This document shows positions 18,138-28,400 of a DNA stretch of 64,000 bases, piece by piece. The stretch is from Photorhabdus australis DSM 17609. GTDB lineage: Bacteria; Pseudomonadota; Gammaproteobacteria; Enterobacterales; Enterobacteriaceae. Under the pieces are notes generated by a model. It was not told the origin of the DNA. It saw only the letters and a list, made by a program, of their open reading frames with translations, and did no database searches. The stretch covers positions 1 to 64,000 of the forward strand of contig NZ_JONO01000029.1 in NCBI RefSeq assembly GCF_000711895.1, written 5' to 3'. Position 1 is the stretch's first letter; each line of letters opens with the position of its first letter. The translations under genes were made by a program, and so were the position numbers.

Positions 18138-18821
18138 CTAGATTAAAGGTTCGATAGTTAATTCATTATTTACCAGGCTAAGTTTTGCGGCTTTTCCTGC
18201 TAATTCAGTTGGGATTTTATCGCCGAGCCAATATTGTCCGGCTATAGAGACTAGCTCAGCGTTTAAATGGGTACAAAAAACCAGGCATTCCTGATCACCG
18301 GATGCGCCAGCTAATGCTCGGCCACGCATCATGCCATAGATATGAATATTGCCGTCTGCAATCAATTCTGCACCGGCACTTACATTGCTAGTGACAATAA
18401 GATCACTGCCTTGTGCATAAATTCTCTGGCCTGAACGAACAGGTAAATTAATTATGCGGGTTTTTTTAGCCGCAGGTTCTGCCGGTTTATTTTCTTGTAC
18501 CGGAACTTTTTGTTTTTTGCCTTCATTCAACAGCGGCAAGGAGGCTTTTAGTGCTGCTCGACGTTGCTTATCGTCACGGCAACCGCTAATACCGACAATA
18601 CGGAACCCTGCTGAATCAATAGCATGATGCAGAGCTTTCAGATCAGCTTCTACCGGCAGAGCGGAGATATTAATGACAACAGGCGCATTTTTCAGGAAAT
18701 CCGGTGCTTGTTCCACCTTTTCCTGTAGGGCCTGTAGGATAATTTCAGGTTGATCATTGTATAAATGAACGACTGAAAGTGTAAAATTACTGCCTTTTAA
18801 CTCAATTGGCGACTGTGACAT
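18138..18821 (-). CDS. minC: Septum-site-determining inhibitor MinC
   Basis: A 227-residue protein. The N-terminal FtsZ-binding domain (about 1-105, [16 protein letters not shown] at the start) is joined by a Pro/Ala/Lys linker to a C-terminal beta-helix (about 125-227, [25 protein letters not shown]) that dimerises and binds MinD. It blocks FtsZ polymerisation away from mid-cell. First gene of minCDE; the divergent neighbour is ycgL, as in E. coli. Confidence 0.96.
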   Translation of the reverse strand: MSQSPIELKGSNFTLSVVHLYNDQPEIILQALQEKVEQAPDFLKNAPVVINISALPVEADLKALHHAIDSAGFRIVGISGCRDDKQRRAALKASLPLLNEGKKQKVPVQENKPAEPAAKKTRIINLPVRSGQRIYAQGSDLIVTSNVSAGAELIADGNIHIYGMMRGRALAGASGDQECLVFCTHLNAELVSIAGQYWLGDKIPTELAGKAAKLSLVNNELTIEPLI

Positions 18822-18960
18822 CTATCCTGACTCAGATTCAGCAAATTTGAGATCCCCAGCAACAACATCTGGGATGCGATATTTTGAAATACAATAAGCA
18901 TGTTATAATTACTGAATTATTCAAGCAAGTCGCGGCCTTAATTTAAAAGAGTTTATTATA

Positions 18961-19233
18961 ATGATTTGTGTGATTTACAGAAGCCCGAACCGGGAGCAAA
19001 CATACCTTTATATTGAAAAAAGAGATGATTTCTCTCGTGTTCCTGGAGAGTTACTAAAAAGCTTTGGTCGGCCTCAATATGCAATGACTATCTCTCTGAC
19101 AGATAGAAAAAAACTGGCAGGTGCTGATATAGAAAAAGTAAAAATATCGTTAATTGAACAGGGCTTTTACCTACAAATCCCACCCCCGGTCGAAAATTTA
19201 ATGAATCAACATCTGGATCAGACAAAAGAATAA
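18961..19233 (+). CDS. ycgL: YcgL-domain protein
   Basis: A 90-residue cytosolic protein matching the YcgL domain ([19 protein letters not shown] at the start, [26 protein letters not shown]). Function is not established in the family. Divergence from minC is conserved among enterics and supports the call. Bases 19234-19467 behind it hold no gene that I can support. Confidence 0.88.
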   Translation: MICVIYRSPNREQTYLYIEKRDDFSRVPGELLKSFGRPQYAMTISLTDRKKLAGADIEKVKISLIEQGFYLQIPPPVENLMNQHLDQTKE

Positions 19234-19467
19234 GAAAAATCTGAGGATTTGATGAGTAAAATTAACTTTGATTGCGGTTTTATTAACCACCAAAATATTA
19301 ATTGGGTGCAGTGTTTTCACGGGAAAACAGCGTAGATTGTACCTATCTGGCCATCGGGTAATACGGAGGATAAATTTCCTCTGAATGCCGCGGGTTTGTT
19401 GTTCCTGATGATGTAGTGTAACAAATGCTATAATCAGAGGTACCTGATAAACCAGACAGAGTGAGAA

Positions 19468-20130
19468 ATGAGTATGTATCAGCACAGAGACTGGCAGGGC
19501 GCATTACTGGATCTTCCAGTTAACAAAGTTGTTTGTGTTGGCAGTAATTACGCTAAACATATTAAAGAGATGGGCTTTCAACCGGCGGGAGAGCCGGTCA
19601 TTTTTATTAAACCGGAAACTGCACTGTGTGATATACATCAGCCAATTGCAATTCCAAAAGATTTTGGTGTTGTTCATCACGAAGTTGAACTGGCTGTGTT
19701 GATAGGTACACAGTTGAAACAAGCAAATGAGGAGCGTGTTGGTATAGCAATTGCCGGTTTTGCTGTTGCATTAGATCTTACCTTGCGTGATTTGCAGTCT
19801 AAATTCAAGCAGGCAGGTCAGCCGTGGGAAAAAAGTAAAGCATTTGATGGCTCTTGCCCGATATCCGGGTTTATTCGGACGAGTAGTTTTGGTGATCCGC
19901 AGAATGCACGGCTTTCACTGACTGTTAATGACGAACTGCGGCAGAATGGTAATACCAACGATATGCTGACACCTATCATTCCTTTGATCAGCTATATGTC
20001 GCGCTTTTTCACTTTGCGGCCAGGAGATGTGATTCTTACTGGTACACCGGAAGGTGTTGGATCATTAGAGTCCGGCGATACGTTAAAGGTTACTCTGAAT
20101 GATAATTTACTCACTACAAGAGTGATTTGA
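19468..20130 (+). CDS. ycgM: Fumarylacetoacetate hydrolase-family protein YcgM
   Basis: A 220-residue FAH-fold enzyme. The metal-binding Glu residues appear in HHEVELAVLIG (about 70-80); the DLQSKFKQAGQPWEKSKAFDGSCPISGF region and C-terminal GDVILTGTPEGVG are typical of acylpyruvate hydrolases and oxaloacetate decarboxylases of this family. It lies in the conserved ycgL-ycgM-ycgN group; ycgN follows after 25 bases, so the two are probably cotranscribed. The physiological substrate cannot be read from sequence. Confidence 0.88.
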   Translation: MSMYQHRDWQGALLDLPVNKVVCVGSNYAKHIKEMGFQPAGEPVIFIKPETALCDIHQPIAIPKDFGVVHHEVELAVLIGTQLKQANEERVGIAIAGFAVALDLTLRDLQSKFKQAGQPWEKSKAFDGSCPISGFIRTSSFGDPQNARLSLTVNDELRQNGNTNDMLTPIIPLISYMSRFFTLRPGDVILTGTPEGVGSLESGDTLKVTLNDNLLTTRVI

Positions 20131-20155
20131 ATAATATTAAGGAATAGTAGAAGTT

Positions 20156-20590
20156 ATGTCTCAGCCTTTCTGGCAGGTAAAAACTCTGGATCAGATGACG
20201 GATGAAGAGTGGGAATCATTGTGTGATGGGTGTGGGCAGTGTTGCTTGCATAAGTTGATGGATGATGATACCGATGAAATTTATTTCACTAACGTTGCCT
20301 GTAATCAGCTCAATATAAAAACCTGTCAGTGTAAAAATTATGAAGACCGTTTTAGATATGAGCCAGACTGTATCAAACTGACCCGTTACAATTTGCCGAC
20401 TTTTGAGTGGTTGCCATTGACTTGTGCATATCGTTTGCTGGCAGAGGGAAAAACATTGTTACCTTGGCATCCACTGATTAGAGGGTCTAAATCAGCAATG
20501 CATAGTGAAAGAATCTCTGTCAGGCATATTGCGGTACGGGAAGTTGATGTTGTGGAATGGGAAGACCACATTTTGAATAAGCCGGAATAA
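20156..20590 (+). CDS. ycgN: YcgN family protein (UPF0260, Cys-cluster)
   Basis: A 144-residue cytosolic protein with the Cys-rich motif [13 protein letters not shown] (about residues 22-34) and a second group of Cys around residues 52-69 ([17 protein letters not shown]), expected to bind iron or zinc. The family (YcgN/UPF0260, YkgJ-like) has no defined activity. It follows ycgM by 25 bases and ends the group before an ERIC fragment. Confidence 0.88.
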   Translation: MSQPFWQVKTLDQMTDEEWESLCDGCGQCCLHKLMDDDTDEIYFTNVACNQLNIKTCQCKNYEDRFRYEPDCIKLTRYNLPTFEWLPLTCAYRLLAEGKTLLPWHPLIRGSKSAMHSERISVRHIAVREVDVVEWEDHILNKPE

Positions 20591-20649
20591 TGGTTTAATT
20601 AACTGTAATTTAATAAATTATTTTTCTATGTTTCCCAAGTTGGGATAGT

Positions 20650-20717
20650 TGGGATCTTGGTGACTGGGGTGAGTGAGTGCAGCCAACAAAGAGGCAACTT
20701 GAAAGATAACAGGTATA
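20650..20717. repeat. ERIC repeat, right half only
   Basis: GGTGACTGGGGTGAGTGAGTGC followed by AGCCAACAAAGAGGCAACTTGAAAGATAACAGGTATA (only landmarks given) is the right half of ERIC; the left half is absent. It marks the junction between the conserved min-ycg block and two genes of unknown function. Confidence 0.75.
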
Positions 20718-20797
20718 AAGGTTGATTGTATATAATTGCATCTATACTATTACTGTTAGGTAATTAAACCTGTGGTTTATTAGAGGAGGCATAAAAT

Positions 20798-21436
20798 ATG
20801 CCAAGATATTCGGAAAACATAGAAAAAATTACCAATGATTTCAGTTGCTTGAATGAGCCAGAGCTCAACCGTACTCTTTATGATGTTCTTGATTCCTCTG
20901 GTACTGATATTGTGCATGATGTGAATGAGCTCATTCTTCCATTGGGTTACCGATTGGTCAGGGTTGATAGCAGATTAGATTTGGATATAGATGAGCCTCA
21001 TTTTGAATTGGCGTTACTTAGTGACGATGCAAAAGAGGTTGTTTATTACAATAAAGTCATTGTGATGAATGATTTGGTGCTTAACTGTAGTCCTGTGTCG
21101 CAAACGCTTGTATGGCGAACGAAAAAACCAAAACATAAAGCGGCGTTAAGTGATTTAGCAGCTAAAATCTTTTTCCACTATCTAATTAAAACATATGATG
21201 TAGTTGCTTCAAACATTAACCAAATAATCGACGATATTTCTTTTTGGCAAGCTCGAATGTATGAAGCATTACAGTTTGGGCTTTATGTTTACGGTTATGA
21301 TGTTATGACTTGTGAATTGAGAAATATCGTAACTGAGGATGATGTTGGTAAAGAGCAGAGTTGGTTATGGGGTGATGCGGAGTATTATATGGATAGATTA
21401 GCGATTATTTCCAAGATCAAATTGCCTAATAAGTAA
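20798..21436 (+). CDS. Protein of unknown function
   Basis: A 212-residue soluble acidic protein with a strong ribosome-binding site (GAGGAGGCATAAAAT before the ATG). No signal peptide or membrane segment. The C-terminal half is rich in aromatic residues (FWQARMYEALQFGLYVYGYD, EQSWLWGDAEYYMDRL). I do not recognise a family. It stands alone between an ERIC fragment and a convergent gene of unknown function, with a shared bidirectional terminator. The good start signal and coherent composition make it a real gene. Confidence 0.7.
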   Translation: MPRYSENIEKITNDFSCLNEPELNRTLYDVLDSSGTDIVHDVNELILPLGYRLVRVDSRLDLDIDEPHFELALLSDDAKEVVYYNKVIVMNDLVLNCSPVSQTLVWRTKKPKHKAALSDLAAKIFFHYLIKTYDVVASNINQIIDDISFWQARMYEALQFGLYVYGYDVMTCELRNIVTEDDVGKEQSWLWGDAEYYMDRLAIISKIKLPNK

Positions 21437-21467
21437 TTTATTGAACTATGTTATATCTGCGGTTAAT

Positions 21468-21497
21468 ATAATGGTTCGAAATAACTCGAACCATTAT
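21468..21497. terminator. Bidirectional terminator between convergent genes
   Basis: ATAATGGTTCGA (21468-21479) and TCGAACCATTAT (21486-21497) are perfect 12-base inverted arms with a 6-base loop, placed between two convergent genes. A/T-rich flanks lie on both sides. Confidence 0.65.
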
Positions 21498-21504
21498 CAA
21501 TTAA

Positions 21505-22125
21505 TTAGAAGGAATTGGAAATCCAAGAGCTAATTCTTTCGAAGAAAGATTTAATTGATTCCCATGCTCTACTTAGCCATTCAGTGAGTTGCCTGGCTGC
21601 ATCAAGTATAAAACTGGAAATTCGACCAAACAGGTTGGAAAAAAATGTGCCAGTTTTCTCCATAAAGCTTTGTATTGCTGCTCTGGCTTCCGGATATTGT
21701 AAGCCGAATTTAATCGCTTTATCGTAACTTGAATCAATTTGTCTGTTATTCTCGTCTTTGGTTCTTTGACGAGATTTATTCATATTATCGATCCAGTCTT
21801 GGTCCGCATTGTCTGGATCAGAGATAATCGCGTTTTGATATTTCTGGGTGCTGTCAGTTACACTTGTCTTAGAAACTTGTGATATTGAATTAGCCCCAGA
21901 TTTCACTGAATCTTTCAATTCATTAATAATACCATCTATTTTTTTATTTTCGGTAATATTTACATTTGCATATTGTTCCTCAAGCATATTTGCATATGCC
22001 TGGAGTTCAGATGTCGATGGCACAAATGGTTCAATTTTAGGATCATTTAACATACGTTTTGCGTGTTGACGCATTTCGTTCATTAGGTCGATAAATTGGA
22101 TATCAGTAAGTGCAATATTTGACAT
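21505..22125 (-). CDS. Unknown protein with amphipathic helical C-terminus
   Basis: A 206-residue, predicted all-helical protein without a signal peptide. Residues 1-140 are polar, Asn/Asp/Lys/Ser-rich and compatible with coiled coil. The last 55 or so residues form a series of amphipathic aromatic helices (FFSNLFGRISSFI, LTEWLSRAWESIKSFF, ISSWISNSF) like membrane-active peptides. I do not recognise the family. A secreted or membrane-inserting effector is one possibility, a scaffold protein another. AGGAAATAATTC precedes the ATG. It converges with the unknown gene at 20798. Confidence 0.65.
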   Translation of the reverse strand: MSNIALTDIQFIDLMNEMRQHAKRMLNDPKIEPFVPSTSELQAYANMLEEQYANVNITENKKIDGIINELKDSVKSGANSISQVSKTSVTDSTQKYQNAIISDPDNADQDWIDNMNKSRQRTKDENNRQIDSSYDKAIKFGLQYPEARAAIQSFMEKTGTFFSNLFGRISSFILDAARQLTEWLSRAWESIKSFFERISSWISNSF

Positions 22126-22288
22126 GAATTATTTCCTCGTATTTATTAATAAATTATTATTAAATGTAAAAATTGTAGAGTTATTTATTTGAGTTGGTAA
22201 AAATAATCTGCATTATCTATATCTATTTTTTCTAACTTGGTTCAATATTTTCATAAATAAATATGATGTAACTTAGATATTGATTTTG

Positions 22289-22316
22289 AGGTGCCGGAGA
22301 ATATTTTCCGGCACCT
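22289..22316. terminator. Hairpin between the unknown gene and hslJ
   Basis: AGGTGCCGGA (22289-22298) and TCCGGCACCT (22307-22316) are perfect 10-base arms with an 8-base loop, downstream of hslJ on the minus strand. No long U-tract follows. Confidence 0.5.
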
Positions 22317-22416
22317 GAAACACAAAACATCTGGATAAAGAGAGTTTAATTCGGAATCGTTCAGGGAATTTCACTCTTCAAATGTTTAATACTAATTTTA
22401 TAACTGAAATTTTTGA

Positions 22417-22842
22417 TTACTGAACATAATCCTTTAACTTATAAACCAGCGTATTATCATCGTGAGATAGCGTCAGTTTTTGATTTTTCAATGTGACTTT
22501 AACACCATCGGCCAATACCTTACCAATCAGGTAATCCCATTTATTCAATTTCTCATCAGCACAAAGCATCTGAGTGCTGGCCAGATTTTTAACGGTCAAT
22601 ACACTATTTTTCAGTTTGCCCTGACCCATAAAGAGATTGCACATGGAACCAGAAACGTGCATTTTTTCACCGAATTCAATGGTTGGTACGCGGCCATCTT
22701 GATTTTTCGCACTTTCACCGTTAACACTTACCAGAACAAATCTGTGATGTTGTAAATCATCAATTGACACGTTTTCTACCGCTGAGGCTTGGAATGTGGC
22801 TAACAATAAAGTTGCTGTTGCCAAAGGTAGTATTTTTTTCAT
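22417..22842 (-). CDS. hslJ: HslJ-like META-domain protein
   Basis: A 141-residue exported protein with a signal peptide (cleavage expected after ATFQASA, about residue 21) and one META domain (HHRFVLVSVNG, EFGEKMHVSGSMCNLFMGQG, ending in a TLVYKLKDYV strand). E. coli HslJ is a heat-inducible lipoprotein linked to novobiocin resistance. Here there is no lipobox Cys at the signal-peptide end, so the protein should be periplasmic and soluble. The position behind ldhA on the same strand is the E. coli order. Confidence 0.88.
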   Translation of the reverse strand: MKKILPLATATLLLATFQASAVENVSIDDLQHHRFVLVSVNGESAKNQDGRVPTIEFGEKMHVSGSMCNLFMGQGKLKNSVLTVKNLASTQMLCADEKLNKWDYLIGKVLADGVKVTLKNQKLTLSHDDNTLVYKLKDYVQ

Positions 22843-22864
22843 ATTTATCTCCTAATATATTATT

Positions 22865-23869
22865 TTAAGGGTACTTACTAACAATATTCGGGCAATTTTC
22901 CCCGTTGATTAATTGCTGGATATTTCTCAGCGTAGTTTCACTGATACTGGTCAGGGCTTCTTCTGTCAGGAATGCCTGGTGACCGGTAAACAGCACGTTA
23001 TGACATGAAGACAAACGACGAAAAATATCATCTTGAATCACGTCATTAGATTTATCTTCAAAGAAGAGATCGCGTTCATTTTCGTAAACGTCCATACCTA
23101 AAGCGCCAATTTTTTGCTGTTTTAATGCGGTAATAGCAGCAATGGAATCAATCAGGGCTCCTCGGCTGGTATTGATAATCATCACGCCATTTTTCATTTT
23201 GTTGAAAGCAACTTCATTCAACAGATGATAGTTTTCTGGTGTCAACGGGCAATGAAGAGATATGACATCGGATTGTGCATATAGCGTATCCAGATCGACA
23301 TACTCAGCACCGAGATCTAAAGCAGCTTGATTGGGGTATGGATCATAAGCTAACAAGCGCATACCAAACCCTTTAAGAATACGTAAAGTTGCCACACCAA
23401 TTTTACCGGTTCCGATAATTCCTGCGGTGCGATTATGCATATTGAAGCCGATCAATCCTTCGAGAGAGAAGTTGGCATCACGAGTGCGTTGATAAGCTCG
23501 GTGAATGCGGCGGTTTAAGCACAGTATTAGTCCAATGGTATGTTCAGCAACTGCTTCAGGAGAGTAGGCTGGAACTCGTACAACCTGAATACCCAATTCT
23601 TCAGCTGCGTCTAAATCGACATTATTAAAACCCGCACAACGCAATGCGAGGATTTTTATATTCATTTCAGCCAATTCTTTGAGCACTTCGCGGTCAGCAT
23701 TATCGTTAACGAAAATACAAACAGCATCTGCACCAATGGCGTTTTTGGCGGTTTGTGAACTGAGATGAAAATCAAAAAACTCAAAATCATAATCAAACCC
23801 GAGCTTTTGATTAACCAGCTCCAGATGTTTATAGTCATACTGTTTGGTACTGTAAACGACTAATTTCAT
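22865..23869 (-). CDS. ldhA: D-lactate dehydrogenase (fermentative) LdhA
   Basis: A 334-residue D-2-hydroxyacid dehydrogenase that reduces pyruvate to D-lactate with NADH under fermentation. The start MKLVVYSTKQYDYKHLE at 23869 has GGAG in front; a longer frame to 23953 is not needed. Visible motifs: the NAD-binding GTGKIGVATLRIL (about 150-162), the substrate Arg in INTSRGALID and the catalytic His in FTGHQAFLT (about 296). Family length is normal. hslJ follows 22 bases downstream and is probably cotranscribed. Confidence 0.95.
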   Translation of the reverse strand: MKLVVYSTKQYDYKHLELVNQKLGFDYDFEFFDFHLSSQTAKNAIGADAVCIFVNDNADREVLKELAEMNIKILALRCAGFNNVDLDAAEELGIQVVRVPAYSPEAVAEHTIGLILCLNRRIHRAYQRTRDANFSLEGLIGFNMHNRTAGIIGTGKIGVATLRILKGFGMRLLAYDPYPNQAALDLGAEYVDLDTLYAQSDVISLHCPLTPENYHLLNEVAFNKMKNGVMIINTSRGALIDSIAAITALKQQKIGALGMDVYENERDLFFEDKSNDVIQDDIFRRLSSCHNVLFTGHQAFLTEEALTSISETTLRNIQQLINGENCPNIVSKYP

Positions 23870-24118
23870 GGAATTATCTCCGCTATAATTTAAGTAGCTA
23901 ATAAATTGTTTAGAGCTTAAATTATTGCTGACGTAAAGGGTTAAATAAACCAATAAACCAATAAATTAAGTAACTCTATAGGTGTATTGCTTGTTGCTTC
24001 CCTATATGTTCAACACAATTGTCTTATTAATCAATGTCTTAGTTTAAGGCGTGTCTGCTAAATTATGGAATAATACTAGAAGTAACCGATCTAAGGCTTA
24101 ATAAAAAGAGGCAGTGAT

Positions 24119-24205
24119 TTGATAACTAAAGGGCTAAAAATATTCATTATCGTATTGATATTGTTGGCATTACTGGTACTAATTGTATGGTTTTCCGTAG
24201 CTTGA
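24119..24205 (+). pseudogene. ydbH: Remnant of the start of ydbH (AsmA-like protein gene)
   Basis: A TTG start with AGAGG upstream is followed by a single membrane anchor (TKGLKIFIIVLILLALLVLI) and then a TGA after 28 codons. This is where ydbH, a large AsmA-like inner-membrane protein gene, starts in enterics (divergent from ldhA). The body of about 850 codons is missing, and so is ynbE; a ydbL tail follows at 24285. Identification rests on position and on the ydbL fragment; the membrane segment itself is not diagnostic. Confidence 0.5.
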
Positions 24206-24284
24206 AAGATAAAGGGGTTAAATATGAAACTAGGCTGGCAGGGACAATCTGGCAAATTGACTATTAGAGAAAAAGGGACAATAG

Positions 24285-24515
24285 CGCCTTTGGCTGAATT
24301 ACCCGGGCAATTTAGCAAGCGTGAAAACTGATATTCAGGCACAGACTTTAGTGATAAAAATAAATCGGGCTCGTGAGAAGAAATACTCGGAGGTTGCTGC
24401 CAGTAATAACATTTCTGCGGAGCAAGTCGCTAAACTGGCGGGTGAAAAACTGGTGAATAGAGCTGAACCTGGAGAGTATGTATTGGGTATTAATGGTCAG
24501 TGGCTGAAGAAATAA
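24285..24515 (+). pseudogene. ydbL: YdbL (DUF1318) C-terminal fragment
   Basis: The frame ending at 24515 reads LASVKTDIQAQTLVIKINR, then NISAEQVAKLAGEKLVNRAE and PGEYVLGINGQWLKK, which is the conserved C-terminal two-thirds of YdbL. The signal peptide and the N-terminal part are gone, and an in-frame TAG at 24282 precedes it. A GTG at 24321 could in theory start a 64-residue product, but without a signal peptide it could not reach the periplasm. Together with the ydbH remnant it shows a large internal deletion of ydbH-ynbE-ydbL. Confidence 0.7.
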
Positions 24516-24574
24516 AAGCGCGCCAGGTGGCGCGCAAAATAATAAAGTCACGTGTGAATGATAAATAAAAATGA

Positions 24575-25189
<615 letters not shown>

Positions 25190-25283
25190 TCAAATTAACT
25201 TTTGATAGTTCACTTGTTAATCACGACATCGTCATTCTATGAGCTATTACATTCTGGTAACAGATCAATATTTAGAGATTAGA

Positions 25284-25403
25284 ATTCAAATTTATTGAAT
25301 GACTTTACTCGTACCAATATCCATTCAATGAGTGCTAGCCGAAATTATCTCCAATAAATTGAATGTGCTACTATGTTGCCAATAAGAGCTATGTTGCCAA
25401 TAA
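25284..25403. promoter_or_regulatory. Repeated short motifs between azoR and hrpA
   Basis: ATTCAA-(N5)-TTGAAT (25284-25300) is an inverted repeat; ATTCAAT (25323-25329) and ATTGAAT (25358-25364) repeat its halves. CTATGTTGCCAATAA occurs twice in tandem (25371-25385 and 25389-25403). Such clustered half-sites suggest a regulator of azoR, but the protein is unknown. Confidence 0.35.
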
Positions 25404-25466
25404 AAACTGAGCCATCAATAAACACTGGCTAATCAGCAAAATAAGAAATCAAAGGACCAATGTAAG

Positions 25467-28400
25467 GTGAAAGAGTTCCAGAAAATCATTAATCGTCAGG
25501 CTGTCTGTCCAACAATTAAATATCCAGAAAACCTGCCTGTCAGCCAGAAGAAAGATGATATTTATAAAGCTATCCGTGACCATCAGGTTGTGATTATTGC
25601 CGGCGAAACCGGTTCAGGTAAAACAACGCAGATTCCGAAAATCTGTCTTGAACTGGGAAGGGGAATAAAAGGATTAATTGGTCATACTCAGCCCCGGCGA
25701 CTGGCGGCTCGTGCTGTTGCTAATCGTTTGGCGGAGGAATTAGAAACCTCAGTAGGCGCAGCTGTAGGTTATAAAGTTCGTTTCAGTGACCATGTAGGCG
25801 ATAATACATTGGTTAAGCTGATGACCGATGGTATTTTGTTGGCAGAATTGCAAAATGACAAACTACTTAAACAGTATGACACTTTGATTATTGATGAAGC
25901 GCATGAACGTAGTTTAAATATTGATTTTATTCTGGGCTATTTGCGTCAGTTACTGCCAAAGCGTCCTGACCTGAAAGTCATCATCACTTCAGCAACTATT
26001 GATCCTGAGCGTTTTTCTCGCCACTTTAATCATGCGCCGATTATTGAAGTTTCCGGTCGAACCTATCCAGTAGAAGTGCGTTATCGGCCCGTTATGGGAG
26101 AGGATAACGATGGAGAAAGGGATCAACTTGAAGCAATTATTGATGCCGTTGATGAGTTAGGGCATGAAGGACCTGGGGATATCCTGATCTTTATGAGTGG
26201 TGAGCGGGAAATTCGCGACACTGCCGATGCTTTGAATAAACTGAATCTGCGTCATACCGAAATATTGCCGCTGTTTGCGCGTCTTTCTAACAGTGATCAG
26301 AACCGGATTTTCCAGTCACACTCTGGCCGGAGGATTGTATTGGCAACTAACGTAGCAGAAACGTCCTTAACGGTACCGGGAATTAAGTATGTAATTGATA
26401 CCGGCTATGCGCGTATCAGTCGTTACAGCTATCGGACGAAAGTACAAAGATTGCCGATTGAGCCAATATCTCAGGCATCGGCAAATCAGCGGAAAGGGCG
26501 CTGCGGACGCGTATCTGATGGGATTTGTATCCGCCTGTATTCAGAAGACGATTTCCTTTCACGGCCAGAATTTACTGATCCAGAAATCCTGCGCACTAAT
26601 CTGGCATCGGTGATTCTGCAAATGACCTCAATTGGTCTTGGGGATGTCAGCGCGTTCCCGTTTGTGCAGCCCCCAGATAAACGTAACATTCAGGATGGTG
26701 TACGACTTCTAGAAGAGCTCGGTGCTATTGACCAGAAAGCAACTGTTCAGGGTAATTACTGTCTTACCTCAATAGGACGTCAGCTTGCTCAGCTTCCTGT
26801 TGATCCTCGGTTGGCGCGTATGGTATTGGAAGCGCGTAATCATGGTTGTGTACGTGAAGTGATGGTCATTACTGCTGCGCTGTCTATTCAAGACCCAAGA
26901 GAAAGGCCGCTGGAGAAACAGCAGGTTTCCGACGAGAAGCATCGCCGATTTGCTGATAAAGACTCCGATTTTATCGCGTTCCTGAAATTATGGGATTTTT
27001 TGAAAGAGCAACAAAAGGCGCTATCTTCTGCGCAATTCCGTAAATTGTGCCGTCAGGATTACCTTAATTATCTGAGAGTCAGAGAATGGCAGGATATATA
27101 TACCCAGCTACGGCAAGTGGTAAAAGAAATTGGTTTACCCGTAAATAGCCAGGATGCAGATTACCGCAGTATTCATGTTTCGTTACTCTCTGGGTTGTTA
27201 TCGCATATTGGCCAGAAAGATACAGATAAACAGGAATATACAGGCGCGCGTAATGCTCGCTTTTCTATTTTTCCTGGCTCCGGCTTATTTAAAAAACCGC
27301 CTAAATGGGTAATGGTGGCGGAACTGGTTGAAACGAGCCGTTTATGGGGACGTATTGCTGCCAGGATAGAGCCTGATTGGGTTGAACCATTAGCGGTACA
27401 TCTGGTGAAATATCATTACAGCGAGCCTCATTGGCAAAAATCGCAGGGCGCGGTAATGGCCAAGGAGAAAGTGACTTTATATGGTTTGCCAATTGTGGTT
27501 AGCCGTCAGATTAATTACAGCAAAATAGACCCGATGCTCTGCCGTGAATTATTCATTCGTCATGCACTAGTGGAGGGTGATTGGCAAACCCGGCATGCAT
27601 TTTTTCGCGTAAATCTGAAATTACGTGAAGAGATTGAAGCGCTGGAACATAAATCCCGCCGTCGTGATATTTTGGTGGATGATGAGACCCTGTTCAATTT
27701 CTATGATCAACGTATACCTCAGAGTGTGGTTTCTGCCCGTCATTTTGATCGCTGGTGGCAAAAATCGGGAAAACAACAGCCGGAGCTGCTCAACTTTGAA
27801 AAAAATATGTTGATCAGAGGTGACGCGGATAAAATCAGCGCATTGGATTATCCTAATTACTGGTATCAGAATTCACTGAAATTACGGCTAAGTTACCAAT
27901 TTGAGCCGGGTACGGAAGCTGATGGTGTGACGGTTCATATTCCGCTGCCAGTGCTAAATCAGATTAAAGATGATGGATTTGACTGGCAGATCCCAGGTAT
28001 TCGTTACGATCTTGTCGTTGCTTTGATTAAATCATTACCGAAACCGGTTCGTCGTAATTTTGTACCTGCGCCAAACTATGCTCAGGCATTTATGGAACGA
28101 GTATCTCAGCCACAATCTACCTTACTGGATAGTCTTGAAAGAGAATTACGGCGCATGACGGGGGTGACGGTGTCACGTGATGATTGGCAGTTAGGACAAG
28201 TACCAGATCACCTTAAAATGACGTTCCGAGTTGTAGGCGAGAAGAACCGGACTATTGCTGAAGGTAAAGATTTATCTGCGCTGAAATTACGATTGAAAGA
28301 TAAAGTTCAGGAGACACTTTCAGCGGTAGCTGATGATGGTATTGAACAGAGTGGTCTGCATATTTGGAGCTTTGGTGAATTACCGGAACGGTATGAGCAA

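Noticed and set aside
19255-19335. 27-codon frame between ycgL and ycgM
   Set aside because: Too short, no clear ribosome-binding site and no conserved pattern.
24091-24342. An 83-codon minus-strand frame in the ldhA-azoR interval
   Set aside because: Antisense to the ydbH and ydbL remnants, which explain the sequence better.
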